Shown: positions 46,229-57,695 of the stretch, one piece after another
Numbering within the stretch: the stretch's first letter is position 1
Layout: the number at the start of each line of letters is the position of its first letter
Assembly (NCBI RefSeq): GCF_000005505.3
Contig: NC_016131.3
Coordinates: 50,329,355-50,393,354 of the forward strand
DNA length: 64,000 nt
DNA from: Brachypodium distachyon
Taxonomy: Eukaryota; Streptophyta; Magnoliopsida; Poales; Poaceae
Direction: 5' to 3'
The notes under the pieces: generated by a model
Database searches by the model: none
What the model saw: only the letters and a program-made list of their open reading frames with translations
Told to the model about the DNA's origin: nothing
Translations under genes and position numbers: made by a program

Positions 46229-49200
46229 GTACGGATGGTCTCTCCGAAGAGGAGTAACTTAACTTGCCACTCCAAGCCTTTTGCCCACCTTGCTCATGTG
46301 TCAGTCAATTCAGCTCCAAGGCTTCCCTTGCAAGCCTGCACAAGTGCCATCAGCTAAAACCTAACCATCTTGCAAGCCTACTACACGGCCCTACCTAGCT
46401 GCCTACCTACCTTGTCCCTTTTAAGTCAGCATCATACATGTGTTGGATTATGGATTGGGTCACAACACAAGCCTTGTGAGTGGTCAAAAATCACAAACAG
46501 TGTTGACAGAGAGAAAATAACGATCCAATGATCAAGATCAGTGCCTCATTGACCTTCCCAGAGTTAAGCCAGGTTCCTAATAAATCTGTGGATAATTTTT
46601 TTAGACAAGAATTTAATTGCCTTAGAACTTTCAGACAGGAACTTCTGTATGTGCCCCCAGCAGGAGCCAAAGCACACTGTTGCTAGTCTGCATATGTGGT
46701 GCTGCAGATCATTGTCAATGTCACTGTGCTATGGCTTTCCCATGCTTCTCAACTATGTCTTGGACCCCAGATTGTCTTCATGTCCATATATGTGCCAAGT
46801 TGCTGCTTGCTAAATTGGCTTCATGCCTTCATGTCTTTGTATATAATCAGGCAAGAATAGGATTGGTCTCTGCGTAATCAGATTCTGAAGCCACATTGTT
46901 CATTGGCTCGGTGCGGCCGATGAGTTTAACTACTTCTTATGACCTCCGAGCAACAGGTTTCGCTTCCGTGTAGTGTACCGCACGCTTGTTTTCAGGTACT
47001 GGTGTAGCAAATTCAGTGTCCTTAGTCGAAGCCTTTCACTAACTTCCAGTGGTTTGAGTCTAACAATCAGCTAACCATGCATAAACTACCAGCTGTTGAA
47101 GGTTCAACTCTTAAACACTGCTCAAGATTAATTACCGCAACCAAGATCCGATAAGATCCGATAAGAGCAATTTCAGGACAGTTTTTTAAAGATAAATAAT
47201 TAGTACAGGACAAATGAATTAACTGAAAGATGAAAGGAGAGAAGGCTGCATATTCTTTGGCCATGTCGGTAGTTGCGCGAGACCATTTTTCAGATTCATG
47301 CATATACTGTTACTTGTTAGCGGTTTGGATAGCAGACTGCAGATAGCTTGAGCTTGTTTTCAGGTGCAGACACAGACACACAGGTTCAGGGTCCAAAGAT
47401 TTTCTTACAGCAGGTTGAATTCCTTGCATGCCATTTAAAAAAGCTCCTGTTGCCAATAGCACAGACATGTTCTTGAAACAGATTAGTTAAAAAATAATGG
47501 TCAATCTCAGCGGCAAAGTCAAACTGATTACATGCATGGGCGCAACATGGTCCGCTTTCTCCTAACTAACTAGATTAGATTAAGCAACAATTAAGATTGC
47601 ATAAGTTTTCAGGTCACAACACTTGTCAGCTTTACTACACCACCATGTCAACTTGAAGGCTGTTTATGCATTGCAGGTTGTATCAGAGGAACTGAAATAT
47701 ATGTGCCCTTAGATTGCACAATATGCACACATATTACATCTGATCCAAAAAATGATGTGAATTTTGTTAACAAATATGAAATGCAAATTTTTTTCTCTAA
47801 CAAACAAACAGAGTTGTAGTAATGATTTTGCTGGTACATATGATCCTTACTATTGAAGAAGCAAAAAAAAATCAGTTGTAACTGATGACATCAGAACAAA
47901 GAACAGATCAAGGACCGGAGCACCGAACTCAATCTTGAAACAGTCTTTGCCATTTGTCAACTCACTCAAATAATTACCATATCATATTAATTGCTTTCTA
48001 TACGTCTGAATTAGAACAGTGTAGACTTGAGGGTGAACTCCTAGCATTGTTTAATACATCTCTGTCTTGCAAGTAAACTACCAAATTTAACTGATCTTAC
48101 CTAGATTGATCCCCAAATTGCAATCAACCCGAGTCAGGGTTGTTAGTTTAGCGCCCAGAATGCGTGTGGAGATACTAGTGAAGTATAAACTTGGACACAA
48201 TCCACACCAACATTGTAACAACTACAGGCCTAACAGTGACATGTGGTGACCAAGTGGATCACGCAAAGATTTGGTCCCAATTCTTTATAAGATTCTGTTT
48301 ACTAACTATACTCCTCAAAATTATAATAATGGATGGGTGCTTCCCAGTGCATACTGCAGCAAATTCAGATGTTGGTCCAGGCCGCTTTGGTAGCAATGCT
48401 ATAACAAGCCTCTTCACATTTGCTAAGGCTGCATTAGACTAAGTTAAGACCCTAATTAACCTAATTAAATATTCCCAAGACTGCGTAAGAGTTCAAGGTT
48501 GACTTAGCCTGCTGGATCTTTGTTTGCTTCATTGATCAACTGGAAGGGAACACATCTGAAGCTTCAGTTGTTTATATTAATTACTGTAACTGAAAAGCAT
48601 TTTTTTCTGCTACCTTCAAGTTTCATAGATGATCCGGCCCTGAGTGACTATGCTATATATGCCTCCGGATGATATCAACAAAATGCAGCAACACACCTTT
48701 CAATATTAATTGCCTATGTTAGGACAACCCATAAGCAGCTAGATTGCTCAATTATGGATCATAAGAGAACATCCTAAGGTACTATATTCTTCCGAAAATG
48801 ATCGGAAGTATAATTAGCTCGGTGTATGAATCACATAATTGGCAAATCGTTCTGTCATACTTGTAACGTTGTTGCTTCCAGTGATGCACAACAATGATGG
48901 GTTGAAAAGGATTTCCTCCTAGATAAACACAAGCAAATAAAGATGTCTATATCAGATTTCTTGTCAGAACTTGTAATTTTTCAGTCGAGACTGTCACGCA
49001 GGCAGGGGAAGACAATTTTACAAGCGATATCCGGTGAGATGTTTGCCCTGAAATTTGAGTCTCTAAATACTCCCAAGTCTTCTGTCCGATTAGCACAAAC
49101 ATATCTAATTCGTATGAACCAATCGATATTGCGTAGGAGCTAGGAGAACATGCCATTGTCCATCAGAATTTTTTAGTAATGTTAGTATAATGTGCTAGAT

Positions 49201-52200
49201 CCTACATTAACAAATACTGCTAAATCGGTCATGAATGATTTTAATTGTCCAGTAGCATTCAGATTCATCATGTCACTCTCCTTCATTCCAAATTAAAGTT
49301 TTAGAATATGATACATTAGCGTCTCAATGCTACTAACAGGCACAAAACAACCACTGTGTTTCTGTCTTCATAGCTAGATGCCTAGCTAGGTAGGCACTCT
49401 TATATCCTAATTTTGCTGTAGTATGCTTGCAAATTCATCCATTAGCTAGATTACCTGCTGAAGCTATCAGATGGAAACAAAGTTTCTCCCTGTGACGTCT
49501 ACTCAAATTATTGAACACAATGAAATATGACATTTATGTACGTATATTCAGTTATCCACATGAGCACATAATGTCAGTGGCCAATAGGGACATGCTAGTT
49601 TCATCCCTTCATAGGAAACCAGAATAAAATCTTACCAATTCTACCAGTTCACTTTAGGAATTGCACCAATTAATTAACCAATTAGCTAATCTTCTCCATG
49701 CAGCAATGTTATAAATTAGTTTAATAAGCCCTCTGATAGTGATTGTCGTCATAAATACGACAAAGAACCAGACAAGACTATGGATATATGTCATATACAA
49801 TTTGGATCACACTATAATGATTATAGTATGCATGGTTAGTTCATACTGACAGAAACTTGGCTGCACAGACCTGAAGCTTCTACATAAGAACATGAGTATG
49901 TGTGTTGATCCACCCACCATAACCGATTTGGTTGTAACCATATCAGGTGGATAGTGATGATGAAATCACACTTACAAAAATAAGAGGGATATAATCATCT
50001 CTATACCAATATCTGTGTTAGGTTCTAAGCAAGCTAATCTGAAAAGTGAAGCTGTATGTAGTGCTTTGCACCTTCTTGCTGTTTTCTTTCTAATACAAAA
50101 TGACGTGGCTAAAGCGTAACCCTGTGTCCGAGAGGCAAAATAAATGTTCTTGAGCTAGTGTGCCTGGTACAGTATCTGTGTTGGTTATTTGATCAACATA
50201 TTAAGGACATGTTAATTGTATGATATTATTCAGTTCAGAAAATGTCAAAGTTTTTTTGTTTCTTTATTCTTGAACATGCAGACTAAGGATTTGTGTATCA
50301 TTGCATTAAGAAAGAGAAGAGGGAAGAAATGACCTGATAGAAGATGGAATCGACAAGAGTGTTCAACTGTATGTCTGAATGGACAACTCATAGAACTACT
50401 CATCTTTTCTTTTTCTTTTCTGGAGAACCCAACTACTCATCCTTTTTAGGAGGAAATTATTATAATTTGTGCCCCAGCATTTGTCAAGGATGACTGTAGC
50501 AATCAGGGTTGACAGGAAGCTTCCAATGAGGTGTGTTATTAATTTATATACACAATTCAAACTTCAATGCATGCAATTTTACCTGAACATCTCTCCTCCG
50601 TGTGATGTGAGAGATGGTGGTTGTATGTTTGGTAAAAGATTAACCAACTGTTTGAATTAATTGTATCTCGTTAGATTCTATTGGTTCTTCAATAGATGAC
50701 TCAGATAAAGTATTGTCCATCCACTAGATTGCAACTAAACCACCATAGTAGTACAAGTAACCATTGAAGTGTGCTCTTTCAGAGATAAACTAACCATTCA
50801 ACTACCTGCGATTAATTACTTAATTAGACATGCATTGACCTACATAATTAAGTGTACATACAATGACTCCACTGGATTACAGAAAACACATTAATTCCTG
50901 CAATCAATTCCCTGAACTTCATATTCTCTCCATTGCTTGTACATGCGCATATATACAGTGATCCACAGTGTTATGATGTGTGCATGTCAAAGTGTCTGAA
51001 GAACATATATTCCTTGTTTGAAGGGAGAACAACAAATATTCCTTAAAATCTGATTGTGTTATTGTGGCCAGTGTACAACAAAATTCCAGGACCACAAGAT
51101 CAATCAGTCCAATTGCACAACTAATTCTCTGGCCAGTGTGCAAGTGCACGCTTTGGTCCCCCTTAATAATGCAGAAACAAAGATTTCGTCAGCTTAGCTA
51201 TGGTACATGTGCATAGCTATATATGATTACTACTTAACGGTCCAATGTCATTTCTTTTCAATATAGATATAAGGCATATGAATTTCAAGAAACTGTAGAA
51301 TTAATTCATGTCAGGGGCACTTTGACCATTGTAAAATGTATTGTGCGCACTGTCAGTCTAATCAGCATTTGACAGGCTGGCTGCTTCAAAAACTAAATAA
51401 TTTGGCAAGTGCAGTTTTTTTAATAATAATGCTACTGTTACAGAAAAGTTACAAGGCGTCATGGGTGGGTGAACACACGTTAAAAGGTATACACGGGATC
51501 AAATCTTCTCTGAACATATGCGTTCTGCATATTCCAAGTCGATCTCATCTCTGACCAAAACAAAATTGTTTTCGAAAATAATTTTGACTCTGCTGTAATA
51601 TCTTCTTAGAAGTTTTTCGATCATTGGGAGTTGCTGCTCTGCAATTTTCATTTTCTGTCAAAAACTCTATATCACTTCGTGGTTTATTTAACGGATCCGA
51701 GAGCTCGAGGGTCTTTTCATCTAAAATAACAATAATTTTGACTGTTATGGATACAGTATCCGCCATGCAACTTATACTATGTTTCCATACTCATATCCAT
51801 TCCTAAATTCATAGATTCCTCACATTGCTCTCATACTAGAATAATGTCCATCTTATACGGGTCAACCATGTACTTGGCAATGCCATTTGGGCCAATGACA
51901 GGCACACGATATCTAGCTAGCTGCAGGTGGGTCCTACTCCTAGTAGTGGCTGGTAGCTAAAGTGGGTCCCAAAGCCCCTAACTGTAGCCTGCCCGGGCCC
52001 ACCTTGGCAGGCAGGCATGCCAAGTGGCCGGTGACACGCAGGAAGAAGCTGTCAGGGAACAGGTAGTTCCTTGTTGTATGCTCCTTTGTTTTGGGGAGAA
52101 AGTCCACACGTGTCAGATCAAATGGACCTAACTCTCCTCTGCCTCCTGCACACGTGCCGCTCACACATTGGCGCCACTGTTCATTGCATCTCTGTCTTGT

Positions 52201-52921
52201 TTTTTTTGTAGGTTTATAAAAACAGTGTTCACACATAAGTCATTTCGATATGTGTCTGTGTTGAACAGTGAATTGATCGACGTTTGATTATGTAGTACAT
52301 TAATTTCTGTGTGTTTTTTTCTTGCTAATTAATTCCTCCATGTCGTACTATTGGAGAAAACAATATGTGTTTTAGCTTAATTTCTTCTTCAAATAATTAA
52401 TTAGCATGTATGTGTCATAGTCATGATCTGATGACCATATTAACTATAAGCTAGGACAAAACTATGTAATGCATCCATATTGATCGAATATACACATGCA
52501 TGGAGCTTGTACGTATTAATTAAGGGTTTTTCTTTGATTCGCATGATTTTCAAAAGCACAGAAATGGAAAAATACATAAGAATTGAATGTCATGCCATGT
52601 TGAATATTCCTAGCTACAAGAATTCAAAACACAGAAATTTTGTTTACAACCAAAAAAATTAAGGTTAGAAATAATGTGTTTCCATACCTAATGTACTGAT
52701 TTGATATACTGTACTGTGGTACTATGTATTGTACTACTTGTCTGTACGTATGTACGTAAGTACATTTTTATCGTTTATGCATACGTATCCGGGACGACAT
52801 AGTACGTACGACTGAAAACAACAACGCAGAACAAGACACACACCACAGCCCGGCCCATGCATGCATGTACGTAGACAGGCCTTGCTTATTAAGCAAGATC
52901 ACCACCAATTTATAATATTCC
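46229..52921. other. 6.7-kb gene-free stretch upstream of the MYB gene
   Basis: AT-rich, with no long ORF, no LTR or MITE ends and no RNA gene that I recognise. A 17-bp near-palindrome CTTGCTTATTAAGCAAG lies at about 52881-52897. A CATGCATGCATG run at about 52856-52867 contains RY-type (CATGCA) motifs. It probably holds distal regulatory sequence of the MYB gene. Confidence 0.5.
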
Positions 52922-53003
52922 CTCCCTCCGTCCCATCATTCTTGTCGTTGTTTTAGTACAAAATTGAACTAAAACAGCGACAAGAATTATGAAACTGAAG
53001 TAG
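52922..53003. mobile_element. Short Stowaway-like MITE in the MYB promoter, 82 bp
   Basis: CTCCCTCCGTCCC on the left and the inverted TTATGAAACTGAAGTAG on the right, with internal CTTGTCG and CGACAAG complementary words. TA follows the right end (53004-53005), but the left TA is lost. It lies about 150 bp upstream of the TATA box. Confidence 0.8.
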
Positions 53004-53098
53004 TATCAATTAACCCTAAAATTCAGACAGAGCAGCAGCCACGAGTAGGAAACAGAGAGCGGGCTGCCGTCTCCGACACACAAAAGACTTGCTTTACC

Positions 53099-53304
53099 AG
53101 CTTAGCTTAGCTTAGCTTAGCCTCCTTTTGCATGCAATGCCGCCATCAACCCTCTATAAAACCCCTCGGCCCCTCCTCCCATCCCCCCAACGAAAACCCA
53201 ACTCAAAAATCTCATCTCCATTGCTATAGCTCCATCGTCCATCCAAGAAGAAGATCGATCAGAAGCTAAGCAAGCTAAGCTAAGCGACTCATATTAATAT
53301 ACCA
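53099..53304 (+). promoter_or_regulatory. Core promoter and 5' UTR of the MYB gene
   Basis: TATAAA is at 53155-53160, about 145 bp before the ATG, so transcription probably starts near 53185-53195. AGCTT pentamers (53099-53121) precede it and the complementary GCTAAGCAAGCTAAGCTAAG run (53265-53284) lies in the leader. A TGCATGCA RY motif is at about 53129-53136. Confidence 0.7.
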
Positions 53305-54902
53305 ATGGGGAGGTCGCCGTGCTGCGACGGGGAGGCCGGGGTGAAGAAGGGGCCATGGACGCCGGAGGAGGACAAGCTGCTGGTGGACTACATCAGCGAG
53401 AAAGGCCATGGGAGCTGGCGCCGCCTGCCCAAGCTCGCCGGGCTCAACCGCTGCGGGAAGAGCTGCCGGCTCCGGTGGACCAACTACCTCCGCCCCGACA
53501 TCAAGCGCGGCCGCTTCGACGACGACGAGGAGAAACTCATCATCCACCTCCACTCCATCCTCGGCAACAAGTAATTAGCAAACCTTAATTATATACTCGT
53601 CCACTTATTATAAAATTTGTACTAACTTAACTTAGTAAGTACAAAATGAGAGACATTTTTTATGGAATTATTTAAGCTGCTTCTTCTTCTCCGGCGCCGG
53701 CGACTGACGGATTGGGCTTTCTTTTTTTTAATGGAGGTGGTCGTCGATCGCGACTAAGCTGCCGGGGAGGACGGACAACGAGATCAAGAACTACTGGAAC
53801 ACGCACCTCAGGAAGAAGCTCCTCGGCATGGGGATCGACCCCGTCACCCACAGGCCTCGCACGGACCTCAGCTTACTCGCCGGCCTCCCGGCCCTCCTCG
53901 CCGCCGCGGGAAGCTTCTCCTCCGGCTCCGGCGCCGGCGCCAGTTGGGTCGAGAACATGAACGCGCTCAGGCTGCAGGCCGACGCCGCCAAGTTCCAGCT
54001 GCTGCAGGGCCTCGTGCGCGCGCTCACCACCAACACCTCCGCGGCGGCGGCGCCCATGGCGGGTAACGGCGGCGGGTCTGGGGTGCAGGATCACCTCATG
54101 GCCCTCCTCGGCGGCGGCGGCAATGGCGGGCTCGCCGGCGGCGGTTTTGTTGAGCAGCAGATGAGCATGCTGCAGCAGTACGACGGGCTGCTCAGCCTGC
54201 CGGCGCTGACCTCGGCCACCTGCAACACCAATGGCGCCATGGCGGCGACGATGCCCGGCGGCCAGCTCGTTGGCGGCGGCGCTGGGATGTTCGGCGGCAG
54301 CGGCGGCGACAGCTTCGGGGCCGGCGACGGGCTGAGCTCGACGGAGCTCGGCGGGGCCAGCGGGAGCAGCAACATCACGGCAGCATGCGGCACGACGGCG
54401 CCGCCGCCGTTGGTGTGCAATAATGGCGGCAGCGGCGGAGGCGGCGAGGAGACGACGCCGGCGTCGAGCCCGATGTTCTTCGATGGATTGGAGAGCTTGA
54501 ATTTGGATGATCACCTCAACACTGATGGTGGCTGGAAGGATTTGCTAGAGTGAGTTTACTTACTTTCCTAGTTACTCTGCTAATTCCATTCTATCAACTT
54601 AATTTCTAATCAAACAAGAAAATATATGCAAGTTTTCTTTTCCATCCAATGATTTTTTGACTGGTCGTTTCTTAATTAATTATTTGACAGACTGAGTTTA
54701 CCTACTCTTCCAATTCCTTTCATGCCATCAAACTTCTTAACAAGAAAATAAAATAACTACTTTCTGATTTATAATTGATTTTTGCACAAAAAAATTACAA
54801 CTAATATATAGGTCACAAGATTACAAGATCCTTTATTTTTTCTCTTACTTATTTATTTATTGATGCAGGCAAATGTCATGGTTGAACTCAACTGAGCTGT
54901 GA
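53305..54902 (+). CDS. R2R3-MYB transcription factor, similar to subgroup 24 (MYB53/92/93)
   Basis: Three exons, 53305-53570, 53737-54549 and 54869-54902, splice in frame to 370 residues. It starts [21 protein letters not shown]2 (about 14-61) has three regularly spaced Trp and [20 protein letters not shown]3 (about 67-113) begins with Phe instead of Trp ([11 protein letters not shown]), as usual, and contains [20 protein letters not shown]. The motif [13 protein letters not shown] at 120-132 followed by [13 protein letters not shown] is typical of the MYB53/92/93 and MYB39 relatives, which act in suberin and root development; that role is inference. The C-terminal half is Gly/Ala-rich and very GC-rich. 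The last exon is only 34 nt and encodes [10 protein letters not shown]; retaining intron 2 would place TGA directly after residue Glu360. Confidence 0.93.
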
Positions 54903-55918
54903 GTAGCTAGAAAGGAAAATGAAGACTCTAAATAATAAGGAAAAAGAAGCGACGACGATTAATTGTTGGATTGGTTGCACAATTTCGACCCAAGATGTGA
55001 AGTTAATTAGTTTGTTCATAGGACAAAGAAAGGTGGTTTGGTCCACTTTTAGTCATGTACAAAGAAAGGAAAAGGAAAACATACATATATGTACACACAC
55101 TCACACCACAATGTTAGTTTTGTTTAATTAGTTCTTTTGTTGTTTCCTTTTTGGGACTTTACAAGGAGCAGATCTATATTATGTGTAATAATCAATTATA
55201 TATTAGCTCGTGACATGAATTTAAAGCACTTTCTTTTTTCTTTCCAGACAGCAGGAAATTATGCATGTGTGAGTGTGTGAGTGCAGTGTGACTAATTCAA
55301 TTTTACTGTTCTTGAGAGTTGCATGACACACACGTACGATTTAATTACTATCATTTTCCCCTTTGCGTGCATGAGTGAAGCTAATGTCGGATCATCACAG
55401 TATTGAAATAATTTTGTTCAAGACTGGTCTTGTGATTGAGTCCAAATTTATTAAATTATTCTTCACTGTTAAGTCTCCTCCGAACTGCACGTATTTTTCT
55501 TCTTCTATAAATCCCACATATATATATTACTGTAAACAAAAGTTAATTAGAGGAAGAAAATTGCATGCATGTTTTAATTTCTTTGGGGTCTATTCAAAAT
55601 TAATTAACGATCGAGGTAACTTGTTGGAGGAGATTACCATCAAATATTCTAGCTCAGTATAGCGAGCTGCCTAGCTAGAAACATCACTAGCTAGTTAGCT
55701 ACTAACCAGGAGACATGCACATGATAACATGCAAACGGTATACTACTTAAAAAATAGTTAGTTGGAGTCGGAGAAGGACGGGCCGGTAGCTCTCTAATAA
55801 CTTGTCAAAGTGGAGAAAGTTACATGTTAGTAATCTTCTAGAACTCCACATCTTAATGATGCCATCAATTATTATTACTGATCACGTACCAGCTAGGAAA
55901 ATTAAGGCAGTCAAAGTT
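54903..55918. other. 3' UTR of the MYB gene and spacer
   Basis: AT-rich, with TTAATTAATT and TAGCTAGC words. No gene or element was seen before the solo LTR. Confidence 0.5.
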
Positions 55919-55923
55919 AAAAC

Positions 55924-57690
55924 TGTTGAAAATATGCGCTAGAGGCAATAAAAAATTTGTTATTATTCATATTTCCTTGTTCTTGATAAATATTTATTAT
56001 ACATGCTATAATTGTATTAACAGGAAACTAAATACATGTGTGGATGAATAAACAAATACCGTGTCCCTAATATGCCTTTACTAGATTAGCTCGTTGATTA
56101 AAAGATGGTTAAGGTTTCCTAACCATAGACATGTGCTGTCATTCAATAACGAGGTCATATCATTAGAAAAATGATGTGATGGACAGACCCAAACCTAAGC
56201 ATAACTTTTGATCGTGTCACTTAAGTTTAAATTGCTAATGCTTTCATTATGTCAGGTATCATTTCCTTAGACCATGAGATCATGCCACTCCCTAGTACCG
56301 GAAGAATACTTTGTGAACATCAGCCATCATCTCGTAACTGGGTGATCATAAAAGTGTTCTTCAGGTATCTCGGAAGGTGCTTGTTGGGTTGTATGGATCA
56401 AGACTGGAGTCACTTCATGTGACGGAGAGATATCTATGGGCCCTCTCGGTAATATAACATCCTAATAAGTTTGCAAGCATGTGACTAATTGTTTAGTCAC
56501 GAGGATATTATATTGCGGTACAAGTAAAGAGAACTTGCCGGTAACGAGATTGAACTAGGTATGGTGATACCGATGATCAAATCTCGGGCAAGTAATATAT
56601 CGCGAGACAAAGGTAATTGGATACCGGATTAATTGAATCATCGACATCGTGGTTCAACCGATGAGATCTTCGTGGAATATGTGGGAACCATTATAGACAT
56701 CCGGGTCCCGCTATTGGTTATTGATCGGAGAGGTGTCTCGGTCATGTTCACATGTTCTCGAACCCGTAGGGTCACACACTTAACGCTTTATGTCGCTAGG
56801 GTTCGATGAGATAAAAAGATGGTGATATCGAATATTGATTCGGAGTCTCGGATGGGATCCAGGACATCACGAGGAGCTTCGGAATGGTCCGGAGATAAGA
56901 TTTATATATGGAAAAGCTGTTTCAGGCTTTCGGAAAAGTTTGGGATATTTTCCGGTATTGATCGGGAATATTCTAAAAGGTTCTGGAAGTTCTCAGAAAG
57001 TTCTGAAATGTTCCGCAATATTTTTGAAAATTTAATTGGGCCTCTATATGAATTAACTGGAGCAATCTAATTAATTATCTCTTAATGGGACTAGGCTTAT
57101 TAGGGGAGAGGGAACCGTGGGGGACTCCACCACGAGGTGGAAACCACGTACGTGGGGAGACCACACGTGGGAAGGAGTCCCGGGACTCCTTTTCCTCCCC
57201 TGGCCGGCCCTAGACTCTCCTTGGAGGAGGGGCAAACCCTGGCCACCACCCCCTATATAAATAGAGGGGAGGGGCAGGAGGAGAGGACACACCAAGCCTT
57301 CAGTTGGATCTCTCTCTCCTGAGCCCCTCTCCTTCTCTCCTGTGCGCAGCGAAGCCCTGCCCGCGGAGCTCTCCACCATATCTTATACCACGCCGTCGTG
57401 CTGCCGGGATTTCGTCAACCTCTCTCCCTCGTCTTGCTGGATCAACAAGGAGGAGACGACATCAAGCCGGACGTGTGGATACCAAGGAGGTGCCGTACGT
57501 TCGGCATTGAGATCGATCTCATCGAAAATACCACTACACCAACAACGATCCCGTGATCGTAACGCTTTGTGGTTTACGAGAATATGATGCTCATAATCCC
57601 TCTCGTTACTTACATCTAGCAGATATTATCTTGAATTTCTTCCGCACTTCTCGTAGGAAAATTTTTGTTTTCCATGCAACGAACCCATCA
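55924..57690 (+). mobile_element. Solo LTR, 1.77 kb, same family as 33361-35086, plus orientation
   Basis: Starts TGTTGAAAATATG, ends GAACCCATCA and is flanked by AAAAC (55919-55923 and 57691-57695). It aligns along its length with the reverse complement of 33361-35086, including CATGAGATCATGCC, GATCTTCGTGGAATATGTGG, ATTTTCCGGTATTGATCGGG and the TATATAAATAGAGGGGAGGG promoter box near 57255. No internal domain remains. It inserted about 1 kb downstream of the MYB gene. Confidence 0.92.
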
Positions 57691-57695
57691 AAAAC

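Noticed and set aside
46680..46877. Short ORF in the gene-free interval
   Set aside because: 65 codons with no homology signature, no splice partner and no codon bias; chance ORF.
53873..54514. 213-codon minus-strand ORF under the MYB gene
   Set aside because: Antisense shadow of the Gly/Ala-rich MYB C-terminus; no recognisable domain and composition explains it.
54541..54553. MYB protein ending at the TGA at 54551
   Set aside because: This requires intron retention. A perfect GTGAGT donor overlaps it, and the exon at 54869 continues the frame to a sensible end.
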